Positions 1 through 10,392 of a DNA stretch of 64,000 nt are shown here, piece after piece. The translations under genes were made by a program, and so were the position numbers. Each line of letters begins with the position of its first letter. Positions within the stretch are counted from its first letter, which is position 1. The stretch is from Tenrec ecaudatus (lineage: Eukaryota > Chordata > Mammalia > Afrosoricida > Tenrecidae): assembly GCF_050624435.1 (NCBI RefSeq), contig NC_134538.1, positions 129,438,937-129,502,936 of the forward strand, given 5' to 3'. A model generated the notes under the pieces. The model searched no databases. It was not told the DNA's origin and saw nothing but the letters and a program-made list of their open reading frames with translations.

Positions 1-95
1 ACCGTAAGAGGCACTAAGAGGCAGATGCTGATTCTCCCCTCAGTGAAAACGCACACGGCAAAAGCTCTGCCCAGGGGAGCGCTTTCCCTTTGGGG

Positions 96-299
96 GCATA
101 CCCAGATATATATGAATACAATATTTAGATATATGTACATTATATTCTAGATATATATGTAAATTGTATACCATACTTTTATATATTACATCACAGGTAT
201 GTATACATCTTACATGATGTGTGTGTTAAATGTATCTACATATTTTATATAGATGTGTGTATATATATGATACAATCTATGTAGCTATCGATATACAGA
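96..299. repeat. AT-rich low-complexity tract
   Basis: Dense runs of tatat and atgtgt with no readable element structure. It sits directly before the SINE at 300 and may be a decayed microsatellite. No coding signal. Confidence 0.6.
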
Positions 300-458
300 T
301 TAGATTAAGCACTAGTCTGGTAGCTGAAAGTTCAGGGCTTTGAACCTACAAGATGCTTCAGGGAGAAAGAGGAGGCTGCGTGCTTCGGTAAAGCTCACAG
401 GCTCAGGAAATCTATGGAGTTCCACTCGGTCCTATAGTCTCGCCATGAGGCAGAATCA
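300..458 (+). mobile_element. AfroSINE, diverged
   Basis: A tRNA-derived SINE in forward orientation. Visible blocks, in order: a head resembling gattaagcac and ggtagctgaa, a B-box-like ttcagggctttgaacc, the central gggagaaagaggaggctg block, then ggagttccactcggtcctatag and a degraded copy of the tail (cgccatgaggcagaatcaat). The order matches the AfroSINE layout known from afrotherians. Many mismatches suggest an old copy. SINEs depend on a partner LINE; the tail resembles the RTE elements elsewhere in this window. Confidence 0.65.
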
Positions 459-571
459 ATTCTACAACAATGTATTTGCATTTGGATATGAGTGAGGGCT
501 TCAAACTTTTTGTGAATAGTGTAAAGAAAAGATAGGATTATTCCAAGAAAATTTGAAGCCATATATGTGTG

Positions 572-573
<2 letters not shown>

Positions 574-628
<55 letters not shown>
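574..628. repeat. (TA)n(TG)n compound microsatellite
   Basis: About 14 TA units run straight into about 13 TG units. Short frames across it on both strands encode only Tyr-Ile or Thr-His runs and are not genes. Confidence 0.95.
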
Positions 629-683
629 TAATAAATACATATTGTATGTATGCCTTTATGCACACACATATATTCAAAATAAA

Positions 684-900
684 AACAAAGACCATAAAAC
701 CCACTGCTACTGAGCCCATTTTGTCTCATAGTGATCCTATGGGATAAAGACTTATGGGGCAGAGTAGACTTGCTGTTTCTTTGAGTTTTAAGAACTGTGA
801 GCTTTCATGACAGGAGAAAGATTAAAAGCCTCTGGTGGATGTGAACTACTGACATTGAGATTTTGAGAACAATGAATGTTCAACTATGCCACCTGGACTT
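684..900 (-). mobile_element. AfroSINE, reverse
   Basis: Read on the reverse strand, the tail (around actcatagtgatcctatggg), middle (gacaggagaaagat) and head follow in AfroSINE order. Diverged, with no clear target-site duplication. Confidence 0.6.
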
Positions 901-1189
901 TCTTTCTCTTAATATTTACAGACACACACACAAAATCTATATATATCATATATAGATTATGTGTATGTGGCAAGCACTATAAATTCTTCATGACATACCA
1001 ATATTTCTATGGCATCATGACATACCAATATTTCCGACTTCTTTCTATCTACAGCATGCAAAAGAATTTCTAGCACTGAAGGTCATAATTATAGTGAGGT
1101 TACAACTGAAGGGATTTTCAGCTAATAATACATACAAAAGACTAATTATATTATAAAATATAAAGGAAATACCTCTCAAATAAATAAAT

Positions 1190-1700
1190 GAACAAGAACA
1201 AACCAGCTGTGCAGTTTTTGCATTGAGCAGACTTAAAGAAAAGCTCTGGATTGAAAACAAAAGCATTGACAAGAGTTTCCAAGCAAATTCAAAGAGGAAG
1301 AAAGCCAGTGTGGAAGCATTAATACCAGACAAGGTGATTTCAAGGTTAATAAAGCTAACCCAGATTGAAGGAAACACTAGACTATGATAAAAGAGATGGA
1401 GACATAGAATCTTATAAGGTACACACAATTTAGCAGGAAAATATAAGGGAAAATCTATCAAAATTTCAAAGGAGAAGCAGAAAGCAAATGTTTTGAGAAC
1501 CATGATGGCAACAAATGTAAAAATGTGCTCAACACAATGGATGCATGTGTAGATTGTGAAAAGAGTTGTATGAGCCCCCAATGAAATGATTAATGTTTTT
1601 TCAAAGGAGAACTTGATAATAATACAATTATAGTCGGCTGCTTTAATATACAAATTTTAATTTTGGAGATGGCCACTAGAAAAAGAAAATGAAGAAATGA
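1190..1700 (+). pseudogene. L1 ORF2 remnant interrupted by family X
   Basis: Forward-strand sequence resembling part of L1 ORF2, with many stops. Recognisable stretches include one around 1315-1420 (attaataccagacaaggtga) and a continuation at 1612-1670 (gataataatacaattatagt). It is split by a 122-bp insertion at 1477-1598 with a perfect target-site duplication, and the L1 reading resumes after it. The protein would be an L1 endonuclease and reverse transcriptase, but this copy is dead. Family assignment is by resemblance only. Confidence 0.5.
1477..1598 (+). mobile_element. Family X insertion, 5'-truncated, with TSD
   Basis: The last ~120 bases of family X in sense orientation: caaatgttttgagaac, then the conserved rtatgagccccyaat end and a short degraded A/T tail. 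The 13-mer tttcaaaggagaa occurs at 1464-1476 and again at 1599-1611, a perfect target-site duplication. The host is an L1 remnant. Length and TSD fit target-primed reverse transcription with strong 5' truncation. Confidence 0.85.
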
Positions 1701-1835
1701 AGGAACTGAATTATTGAAGTCAATTTATTAAATGCATTTAAATCATGTGTATATGTACATTTATACAAACACACGCACATATGTATCATTATGTGTTCAT
1801 GTTTTGGATGCTGAGAAAATACGTATTAAAGCCGT

Positions 1836-2177
1836 ATGGTAGCCTGCTTCTGGAAATCTTCATCCCTATTGCAGTCACCACTGTCCCTGCTGCCTCCACG
1901 GTTGCCATGTCTCTCGCTGTTGCAATACGCTGCTGCAGCTGTCACTGTCGAAGCAGGCAAGAGGGACTCAGCAGAAGTAGCAGTGACAGTGTCAACTGAG
2001 CAGGCAGAAGTTAGTGAGGAGGAAGTGGGTCCTACTCTGTCTATCCTGCCCACTGTTCTGCTAGCCCTACAAGTCCCCACTCCTGATACCCATCGTGAAG
2101 TCTGCCTGACTGACAGAGCTCAAGAATCTTTTACCAAGAGCCATGTCCTCTTGTCTAAACTGCCTGTATTCCCCTGA
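1836..2177 (+). other. Unrecognised 113-codon open frame in a GC-richer patch
   Basis: An open frame in a GC-richer island (about 1850-2180) within AT-rich surroundings. The product would be rich in Ala, Val, Ser and Leu, with no domain I recognise. An 84-codon frame lies on the opposite strand over the same bases, and a second forward frame runs through 1745-1999, so openness here may only reflect composition. It could be part of a decayed LTR or exon. No function is proposed. Confidence 0.15.
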
Positions 2178-2278
2178 TGCTCCAGTGTTATAAGAATCTA
2201 GGTTTGGGGTCTTCAAAACTGTTAGGGACAATAATACAAAAAATGAGACTTGCTTTCCCTTTTAAAACAACACCAACA

Positions 2279-2858
2279 CTTTAAAAAATCATTTTATTGG
2301 GGGGACATACAATTCTTATCATAATCTATACATAAATCCACTGTGTCAAGCACATATGTATATTTGTTGCCATTATCAGTCTCAAAACATTTGTCTTCTA
2401 CTTGATCCCTTAATATCAGCTGCTCATTTCCCCCTTCCCTCCCCACTGCCCCTCCATCATGAACCCTTCATAATTCAAAAATAATTATTTTTTCATATGT
2501 TACACTGTTGTCCGACGTCTCCCCCTGCCCTCTTCTCTGCTGTCCATCCCCCAGGGAGGAGGCTATTCGTAGATTTTTGTAAGTGGTTCCCCCTTTCTAC
2601 CCCACATTCCCTCCTCCCTCAAGGCATCGCCACTCTCACCACTGGTCCTGAAGGAGTCATCTGTCCTGCATTCCCTGTGTTTCCAGTTGCTATCTGTACC
2701 AATGTACATCCTCTGGTCTAGCCAGATTTGTAAGGTAGAATTGGGATCATGATAGTTGGGGGGAGGAAGCATTTAAGAACTAGAGGAAAATTATGTTTCA
2801 TCGTTGCTACCCTGAACCCTGCCTGGCTCATCTCCTCCCCACAATCCTTCAGTAAGGG
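2279..2858 (-). mobile_element. Family X insertion, reverse, with TSD
   Basis: Begins on the plus strand with the reverse complement of the A-rich tail (ttaaaaaatcattttattgg) and runs about 580 bp through the conserved blocks: the ccctggtatcagctcctcat-like block, gtccgacgtctccc, cccagggaggagg and the tgtacatcctctggtct block. It ends by 5' truncation. Flanks share aacaccaaca at 2269-2278 and 2859-2868, a 10-bp target-site duplication. Proline-rich frames in it are not genes. Confidence 0.85.
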
Positions 2859-2889
2859 AACACCAACAAATTTTATGGGGCCACAGATG

Positions 2890-3005
2890 TATGTAAACTC
2901 AGTCCTATCGAATCAATGCTGAGACACAGCAATCCCTTGTGGGTTTCCCAGACTGTACGTATTTACAGGAGTAGAAAGCACAGTCTCAGTTGATAACCTG
3001 AAAAC
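2890..3005 (-). mobile_element. AfroSINE fragment, reverse
   Basis: Contains antisense tail and middle blocks (cctatcgaatcaatgctgag, gactgtacgtatttacagga, gtagaaagcacagtctc) in the AfroSINE order. Truncated at the head. Confidence 0.6.
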
Positions 3006-3744
3006 TAGGGCAAGCCAAAATGTAATAAGGGTTATTTTTAAAAATTGCTTACCGCTGGTTATGGTAGCATAAAAACCAAGGAAGAAGCCACATATCTGTC
3101 AATACAAGTTCAATGGATCAGATGGTGGCAAAGTCAAACTCAGCATGACAGACCACTAGGGAATCTGGGCAAATGGCATGCATGCCTTCCCACAGGGGGT
3201 TCATGACAAACTCAGCTTGGCTCTTCTCCAATGTCTTTTCCTGGAGTTCTACCAGATCTTATTTTCTTTTAAATACTTTAGGGAATCTGCTGGTTCTGAT
3301 TTTTTTTTCTCTTTTCTTGGTCAGGAATCTCTTGATCCTAAGTCTTGAGAAGACATTATAAAGACAGAAAGAACTACTTTCAGGTTGGCAAAGAAAGAGA
3401 GAAAAGGTTCATCAAAATAGAATTAATCAAATGCTGCACAATTTAGCCTTTGTATGGTGTCATTTTCACACACTTTTCATTGTATCTCAGAAATTTCATG
3501 GGAAACATTTGTTAACAAATGCTTTGTAATAAACAAAACTATCTATTTCAGGGTTTTAAATGCTTTTGAAATCAACATCTTCTCTCTCCCTAGAAAAGTA
3601 CATTCAGGTAGACAGATTACAATTTCTAATTTAAAAAAATTCTACTTTATACTTAAAACTGTGGTTCTTCATTTAAGAGAGATATTTTTGGGTGAGAAGA
3701 AGCTGACATCCTAGGTCCCTCTCCAGACATGTGAAGTCAGAAAG
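3006..3744. other. No gene or element recognised
   Basis: AT-rich sequence with short open frames at 3173-3361 and 3454-3714 that show no recognisable protein features. Nothing further can be supported. Confidence 0.5.
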
Positions 3745-3985
3745 GCTGGGTTGGAGCCCAGAAGGCATGTTGGTGACAGACTGCTTGCATGTTGGGTTGC
3801 CATATGAAAGGTCAGCAGTTCTAAACCACCAGCCGATCTGCGGGAGGAGGATGGAACTTTTTATGCTCTTAATTATCTAGAGTCTCAGAACCTCAGAAGG
3901 AGGTTCTATCTTGTCCTATCGGTTTGATTTCAGTCAATGTGGACTCAATGGCAGTGAGCTTCGGTTTGGTTTGGAAAGCAGGACT
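3745..3985 (+). mobile_element. AfroSINE, near full length
   Basis: Forward copy with head (gactgcttgcatgttgggtt), B-box region (ggtcagcagttctaaaccac), middle block, tail (caatgtggactcaatggcag) and a terminal ttggtttggtttgg-like repeat. The run from head to the GGTTT-type tail gives good support. Confidence 0.8.
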
Positions 3986-4189
3986 TTGCATTTTAAGAAC
4001 TCACATGACTTTAGTGCTCAAGCACAGTTGAAAGCACAACCACAGTTCGATGAATAACACAGTTCCAATACCTGCGAGTTCCATTTTTTAAAATGTGTTA
4101 AAGCAGCAGAATTTAAAAAAAACCCTCTATTATAGGGATAATAATAAAGGAAATTATGTTATTTCTACAAGAATTAATTAGTAATGCAT

Positions 4190-4350
4190 GCTGTAATAAA
4201 CTCACTGTCATGGAGTCAATGCTGACTCATAGTAATCCCCCTTTGGTTTCTGAGACTATAACTGTTTACAGTAGAAAGCCTAGTTTTTCCCCTACATCTG
4301 CTGGTGGTTTCTAACTACGACCCATGGGGAACACCGTGCAACTCGTAACT
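4190..4350 (-). mobile_element. AfroSINE, reverse, first of a tandem pair
   Basis: Plus strand reads antisense tail (aaactcactgtcatggagtc), middle (tttacagtagaaagcctag) and head. A second antisense copy starts at once, so two SINEs lie head to tail. Confidence 0.75.
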
Positions 4351-4352
4351 AC

Positions 4353-4575
4353 TGTACCGGGACGGCTCCATCGAGTGGATTCTAACTCATTGGGACCCTA
4401 TGATTCAGGGTAGAACTGCCCCTTTGGAATTCCAAGACTGTGCACCTGCACAAGAACAGAGCTCTATCTCTCTCCGGTGGAGTGGCTGGTGATTTCCAAG
4501 GCTGATGGTTGATACCTGCTGACCTTGAGGTCAGGCACCCAATGTGTACTTGATTATACCACCAAGGCTCCTCAA
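4353..4575 (-). mobile_element. AfroSINE, reverse, second of a tandem pair
   Basis: Antisense tail begins at catcgagtggattctaactc, followed by the middle block (gagctctatctctctccggt), the antisense B-box (cctgctgaccttgaggtca) and ends at the head (accaaggctcc). Complete in order. A short frame across it is not a gene. Confidence 0.8.
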
Positions 4576-5226
4576 ATAGTGTGTCACCTTTAATTATCAT
4601 TCTCTGGTTGGCTAGGTTCACATACTATAACGATCCATTTCTGTATTTGTTCCGTTTTGAACTGTAACTTCACTTAGAGCAAAAAAGATGTCTCATGTGA
4701 AACCTTTTGAATTTAGCATAGTGTCTTACACATCATTCATACTCAACACATCTGTATTTAATGAATTAGTGAATTGGAGAGGCATGAGGCACATTATTAA
4801 AGTTGGCAGAGAGGAGACAAAGCAGAGTAGTAGGTAAAAGGGATATAACACAATTGGATGGCAATTTAGAACCAATGAAGGAGAGAAGGATGTCCTAAGG
4901 TAATCCTATCCATATACGTAATCTAGTTGAGTCCCTTCTTGGCCCCTTGAACTGTGTCCTCATTGAGTGGACTCCATTCAACTCTGTGACTCCATCCTTG
5001 CCTCTATTACTTCTCTCCTACCACCCTTGTCCTTTAACTGTGCTGTAATGTGTGTTTTATATACTTCAATTGAAATAATTACATCTTATTAAACCAAATA
5101 TAATGCCATTGTTCCTTAAACTGGAACAAGAAAACACAAACACAAATTTTCTGTAAGAGAAGCATATTACTAGAAATGTGTCTAGAGTTTTTATCTTGTT
5201 TAATTTTTGCCCTCAAATCTCTCCTT
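4576..5226. other. No gene or element recognised
   Basis: AT-rich, with no open frame of note and no recognisable repeat. Confidence 0.5.
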
Positions 5227-5845
5227 TGTGAGAATTCCTTAAGGCATAAGAGAGTTTATTGTGCCAGCCTGGCCAATAAACACGTGTGGGATTAATTGAA
5301 GGGCAGAAAGATAAATGGCTTGGTGAGCCCAGCCTTTCTTGTCTCTCGCTCTTTGATCATCGGACCAGTGTGTGGCTGCCTTGCTTGTTCTGTGCCTCAA
5401 TTTACAGGTTACACTAACTTTGGGATGCTTAGCCTGTGTCACTGTAAATTGAGGTCCCTTTAGTCCCACAGGATTGGAATGTACATCTCTGGAGCTGGGG
5501 ACTGACAGTTGGTGACCTGGCTGACAGTTGGTGACCTGCCTTGCTGTTTGCTGCCTGTGCTGGGATAGCCTAGCTCTCTTTACAGAGGACAAACTGGTGG
5601 CCCTCAAGACTTGAAGGACTGCCAGTGTCTCACAATTCTCTCTTGGGAGTGAGTTGCACCGAACCATTTGTACTGCTTTATAATTTAACTGTTCATTTCT
5701 TGTATTATATATCTATCTATCTGTATATAATTTAACAGTTAATTTCTTGTGTTATATATCTATCATATATATATATGATATAATATATATATATATAATT
5801 GTTAGCAATCTGGTTTTGTCTCTCTAGAGAACCCTGTCTAACACA
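5227..5845 (+). mobile_element. Solo LTR of an endogenous retrovirus
   Basis: A 619-bp unit that begins TGTGAGAATT and ends CTAACACA, so it has matching TGTG...CACA ends typical of an LTR. It is homologous to the LTR parts of the provirus at 8138-9455, and its orientation is taken from the pol fragment there. Inside are two copies of a roughly 18-bp repeat around ggtgacctggctgacagtt (5511-5545) and an A/T microsatellite. No matching 4-6 bp target duplication is seen at the ends. Class cannot be assigned from the LTR alone. Confidence 0.65.
5700..5802. repeat. TATC/TA microsatellite inside the LTR
   Basis: Runs of tatc and tata, including a long TA tract at about 5765-5800. The related LTRs carry gata-type runs at the matching place, so the repeat is part of the family and varies in length. 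Confidence 0.8.
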
Positions 5846-7155
5846 GGGCCCAAGTACAATGAAAATGTTTCTTAAAATTAATAAAAAGTAACAATTTAAA
5901 CTAGATTAAATTTCTTCAGTTATAAGAAATACTAGAAGTATTTAAAACATAGACTTTCTTTTAAATAAAAACATGTACTGCATTTAAAATTATCCCAAGG
6001 AATCTTAAATATTTAGGTCAAATTTTTAAATATGTTTTTGTTTTAAACATTTATCTTAAAAATAATTAAGGTTTTTATATCATAAAAACACCAAGTATTT
6101 TTTAAGTATTGCTTATTTTTCTTAGAAAAAATATAACAATACAATATTAGCTACTTTGTCCATATTTATTGTTATTTTTGGTTAGATTACTTAATTCCAT
6201 TGAATGATGCATTTAAAGAATTATTGAAATATTCCAAAGAAAACATTATTCTCAAGTCCATATCATAAGTTTAAAATATATGTATGGTTTAATATATATT
6301 ACAGAAAATGTCTTGCAATTCTCATATTCCTGACCATGATCCCAGCTTCTGGATAAGATTCATTTAAAATATAATGACCATCTAAACCTTTTCTTGGTAT
6401 ATGCTGCTTCCTGGTATATGTCATCATTTTTGCCTTTTTAAAAATTAATTTTCTTTGAGATAGATTAATGTTAATATTAAGTCAAAAATAATTTTTCAAA
6501 ATATTTTAGAGGCTACGATTATGAAAACATATAGCACTGAACATATGCACATCTGTTTTCTTGGCAGAGTCAGCTTCTAGACCAGCCCCCAGGTATTAAC
6601 ACAAATAGAGTTGATGTGGGCATCACATTAGTGACACTGTGATACTTCTGTCATGTTGTGAAATTCCATAACAGATGTAATACAAGATAAGAAGCTCAAC
6701 ATGGTGAAATATCTCCAAATCAGCTGAGAACGTTTAACATTACAAAGAGCACAACATTACAGTTGTGGCAAGATTCAATTCTTTGATAAATATGAACTGT
6801 TAATACACCATATGGTTAAACACTATCCCAGGTGCTAAAATTGTACTGCCCTTATTTGCAACAAAACTCAGTGTCCAGTAATTAAGTACCAGGAACTCAC
6901 CCGAGGTGGGGCCAATACTAAAGCATGGCTCATATTTGAATTATTTTTGGAAAACTGAGTAGGTATGTAATAGGTAGACTGGCATTATATAGGATAGAGT
7001 TATGGAAATCACTATAAGAAACATAATAACATGTCCAAAGTCAAGCAGAAGCAGCCATAAAAAGGAAGCTAGGGGTCTGGCTAGTAGTGCACTGTGGCTG
7101 AACTTCATGCAGAGGGAAAAAGCAAAGAGGAGAGCAACATAAAAATGAAGAGTTG
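5846..7155. other. AT-rich unique sequence
   Basis: Very AT-rich with no open frame or recognisable repeat. The last 100 bases (about 7050-7155) may be diverged upstream family X sequence. Confidence 0.45.
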
Positions 7156-7340
7156 GGGTACAATAGGGGAGGGGAGGGGAGGGCAGGAGAGGGGAAAATG
7201 AGGGGCTGATGCCAGGGGCTCAAGTAGAAAGAAAATGTTTTGAAAAGATGATGACAACATATGTAAAGATGTGCTTGATAAAATGGATATATGTATGGAT
7301 TGTGATAAGAACTGTCAGAGCCCCTAATAAAATAAAATAA
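7156..7340 (+). mobile_element. Family X tail, first of a tandem pair
   Basis: Forward 3' end: a G-rich ggggaggggaggggag stretch, then the conserved aagtagaaagaaaatgtttt and gagcccctaataaaataaaa end. A second copy begins about ten bases after its A-rich tail. Confidence 0.8.
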
Positions 7341-7350
7341 AAAATAGAAT

Positions 7351-7735
7351 CCAGGACAGATGACTCCTTCAGGACCAGTGGTGAGAGTGGTGATGCCTGG
7401 AGGGTGGAGAGAATGGGGGGTAGAGAGGGGGAACTGATTACAAGAATCTACATATAGCCTCCTCCCTGGGGGATGGACAGCAGAGAAGAGGGCGGGGGGT
7501 GGGGGGAGACATCGGACACTGTAATATATGACAAAATAATTTATGAATGATGAAGGGTTCATGTGGTAGGAGGGAGTAGGGAGGGAAGGGAAAATGAATA
7601 GCAGATATTAAGGGCTCAAGTAGAAGGCAAATATTTTGAGAATGATGCTGGCAACAAATGTACATATGTGCTTGACACAATGTATGTATGTATGGATTGC
7701 GATAAGAATTGTACAAGCCCCTAATAAAATGATTT
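7351..7735 (+). mobile_element. Family X tail, second of a tandem pair
   Basis: Starts within the conserved tccaggacagatgactcctt block, passes the gtagcctcctccctggg-like and gacatcggacactgta blocks, and ends cctaataaaatgatttaaaa. The flanks share tagaatc/aagaatc, a possible short target duplication placed in the A-rich tail of the preceding copy. Proline-rich reverse frames over both copies are composition effects. Confidence 0.8.
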
Positions 7736-8137
7736 AAAAAAAGAATCTTAAGAGAAAAATTGACATGAAACTTGTTGCCAGGTTATTAGTAGTAAATGGA
7801 TCAATTTTACTTATAACTATTAAGTATTACTAGAAGAGATATAGATAAAAATATTGTGACTTTCTAAAACTGACAAATTTTAGTACATAAACTATGTTAA
7901 TATACACTGTAAACTAAGAGTAAGAGCTTAGAATATGGATAAACTATAAATACAAATACATCAATATGATTTATGTAACTCCAGCACAGTTAAAATTATT
8001 TGTTTCCTAAAATTCAAGCAATAAATATTTTGTTTCTATAAAAAATAAAAAAATAAAATGTTCACACTATATTCTGTGAATAATGTGAATTCATAAATAT
8101 ATCTTATTAAATATAAGAGTAACTAATATTTCCTAAG
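7736..8137. other. No gene or element recognised
   Basis: AT-rich spacer between family X and the provirus. Confidence 0.5.
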
Positions 8138-8334
8138 TGTGCTAGACAAGGTTCTCTAGAGAGACAAAATCAGATTGCTGACAATTTTATATATATATTT
8201 ACAAAGATAGATAGATGGACAACACAAGAAATGAACTGCTAAATTATATACAGAGAGATAGATAGATAATATAATAAATGAACAGTTAAATTATAAAGCA
8301 GTACAAATGGCTCAGTGCAACTCAAGGTAGTTCA

Positions 8335-8861
8335 GGCCTCATGGTGACTTGGTGGCCCACGGTGAGGCGTTCAGTCTCCACCAAGGCCCAGTAACAGGCC
8401 AACAGCTGTTTTCAAAGGGGGAGTAGTTGTCTGTAGGGGATGGCAAGACTTTACCCCAAAATCCCAACAGTCTACACTGTGATTCACCAATAGGGGTCTG
8501 CCAAAGACTCCACACTGCATCTTTATCTACAACGGACACCTCTAGCACCATTGGGTCAGCTGGATCACATGGTCCCAGTGGCAAAGCAGCTTGCCTGGAA
8601 GCCTGAACCTGTTGAAGAGCCCTTTCTTGTCCTGGGTCCCACTCAAAATTGGAGGCTTCCATGTCACTTGATAAATAGGTTGAAGTAGAACACCCACGTG
8701 AGGGATATGTTGCCTCCAGAATCCGAAGAGGCCCACTAGGTATTTTTCAGTCATTGGGGATGCTAAATGCAATAGCTTATCCTTCACTTTAGTAGGAATA
8801 TCTCGACATGCCTCACACTACTGGACCCCTAGGAATTTAACTGATGTAGAGGGTACCAAAA
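8335..8861 (-). pseudogene. Retroviral pol fragment, broken
   Basis: Reverse-strand sequence reads as a piece of retroviral pol, from the end of the reverse transcriptase domain into the connection and RNase H region. Motifs include GLFGFWRQHIP near the RT end, then LEVSVVDKDAVWSLWQ and DNYSPF. It is split between two overlapping frames (8542-8787 and 8339-8662), so at least one frameshift is present, and it has no gag, protease, integrase or env around it. It cannot make a working enzyme. Class I-like affinity is my inference. Confidence 0.7.
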
Positions 8862-9455
8862 TGTGTTAGACAGGGTTCTCTAGAGAGATAAAACCAGATT
8901 GCTGACAATTTTATATATATTTATAAAGATAGAAAGATATATAACAGGAGAAATGAACTGTTAAATTATATACAAATAGATATATAATACAAGAAATGAA
9001 CAGTTAAATTATAAAGCAGTACAAATGGCTCAGTGCAACTCACTCCCATGAGAGAGTTGTGAGACACTGGCAGTCCTTCAAGTCTTGAGAGCCACCAGGT
9101 CCTCTGTAGAGAGAGCTAGGCTATCCCCCCAGCACAGGCAGCAAACAGCAAGGCAGGTCACCAACTGTCAGCCAGGTCACCAATTGTCAACCAGGTCACC
9201 AATAGTCAGTCCCCAGCTCAAGAGATGTCATTTCCAGTTGTATGGTGGAGGTCCTAAAGGGACCTCAAATTACAGCAACACAGTTCACAGGTAGTGTAGC
9301 TTGCAAATTGAGGCACAGAACAAGCAAGACATCACACACATGTCCAAAGATCAAGAAAGGCGAGGCTCACTGTACCATTTATCTCTCTGCCCTTCAATTA
9401 ATCCCACATGTGTGTATTGGCCAGGCTGACACAGTAAACTAACTGCATCACTAAG
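8862..9455 (-). repeat. 5' LTR of the collapsed provirus
   Basis: About 590 bp related to the solo LTR at 5227-5845. It carries three copies of a repeat of about 18 bp (ccaggtcaccaa plus ytgtcar) at about 9140-9210, where the solo LTR has two. The outer end is diverged and the TG start is not clear. Confidence 0.65.
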
Positions 9456-9504
9456 TATTTATAAGATGCAGGTACCATGCTCAGTGAATGCTTAATCTCA
9501 TCAC

Positions 9505-9715
9505 CACAGCCCCCAAACAAAACAATCAAACCAGTTGGCATGAAGTCAGTGCTAATTCATGGTGTCTCCACAGGTTGCAGAGTTGAATTGCATCCCACAG
9601 CTCTTTGCTGAAAAAAGGTCACCAAGTTTTTATTCTGAGGTGGCCTGGGTAGTTTCAAATCATACTCATTGAATCAACGGTCTAGTCCTGGAAACTGGGA
9701 ACCTATGTTGTTGTT
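9505..9715 (-). mobile_element. AfroSINE, reverse, diverged
   Basis: Antisense blocks gttggcatgaagtcagtgct, gttgcagagttgaattgcat and tagtttcaaatcatac follow the SINE order. Old copy. Confidence 0.5.
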
Positions 9716-9994
9716 ATTATTCTGAATATGCCTAACCAGTTTGTCTCTGAGCTTCAGGAAAATCAGTGACTCTTGGACAACCTGAGTTGGCTGTTATGGT
9801 GAGCCTCATCCGATTGGGATGGAGGAGGTCTAGAGTAGAGGGAAGCTGCTTCGATTGGGAGCATACATTGGATAGGCATTTGAACCAGAGAGGAAGGAGA
9901 CAAAAGCAAAGAACAGGGATCACACCTATAAAGATCCTCACAGCAAACCAGAAGCAGGTGGCACTTGTGGCAGTTACATACTTTCTTATCAAAT

Positions 9995-10392
9995 TGTGTA
10001 GAGTGTAGCGGTGGAGTCTAGCCTGTCAATCAGGTCACAGACTGATGGTGACCCCCTTGTGGGCGTGGCCTTCTACTAAGGAGGGTCCTGGGAACCTCAC
10101 TCTGTTCCTTTGCCTTCACCTTCATGCTGGCAAGCCATGATGAGACTTGCCCAAGCACATGATGTGGTCACCACCATTGGAGCCCTGAAACCCTGCCCCC
10201 TCTGGCCTGTGATCTTCCTGCATTCTGCATCATTGCATGTGGCTATGTGAGTTTGAAGAGGGTTTGCTTGATCTTGCTAGGCTTGGATGTGTTTACTTGA
10301 TATATAATTATCCAAGATACAAAGTTCTTTTTTGTACATATAAGAGTGTCTCTGTATTTGTTTCTCTAGTCAACACAGGGTAACACAGAACT
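9995..10392. mobile_element. Possible solo LTR
   Basis: A block starting tgtgtagagtgtagcggtgg and ending tagtcaacacagggtaacaca, with an end similar to the LTR at 5227-5845 (tctctagagaaccctgtctaacaca type). GC content is higher than the surroundings. No target duplication was found, so this is tentative. Confidence 0.35.

Larger units (their letters stand above)
8138..9455 (-). mobile_element. Collapsed endogenous provirus: LTR, pol fragment, partial LTR
   Basis: In pol orientation (reverse strand) the order is a long LTR at 9455-8862, a pol fragment at 8861-8335 and a second, internally shortened LTR at 8334-8138. Both LTR inner or outer ends carry the same tgtgytagacargg motif in reverse complement. 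Pol joins the first LTR with no visible primer-binding site, gag or protease, and joins the middle of the other LTR, so most of the provirus is deleted. The whole is inactive. Confidence 0.75.

Noticed and set aside
395-747. Frames with Thr-His and Tyr-Ile runs
   Set aside because: They are translations of the TA/TG microsatellite.
1045-1653. 202-codon reverse frame, the longest in the window
   Set aside because: It runs antisense through an L1 remnant and across a family X insertion with a target duplication, so it cannot be an ancestral gene.
7041-7716. Reverse-strand proline/serine-rich frames of 92-173 codons
   Set aside because: They run antisense through family X, whose pyrimidine-rich antisense strand stays open by composition. 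The same kind of frame recurs at 2497, 41158, 44180 and 48715 without conserved reading frame.
8339-8787. Domesticated retroviral gene
   Set aside because: The pol frame is split by a frameshift, lacks a start and catalytic completeness, and sits in a collapsed provirus.
9140-9215. CRISPR-like short direct repeats
   Set aside because: Only three imperfect units with no spacers, located in a retroviral LTR of a mammalian genome.
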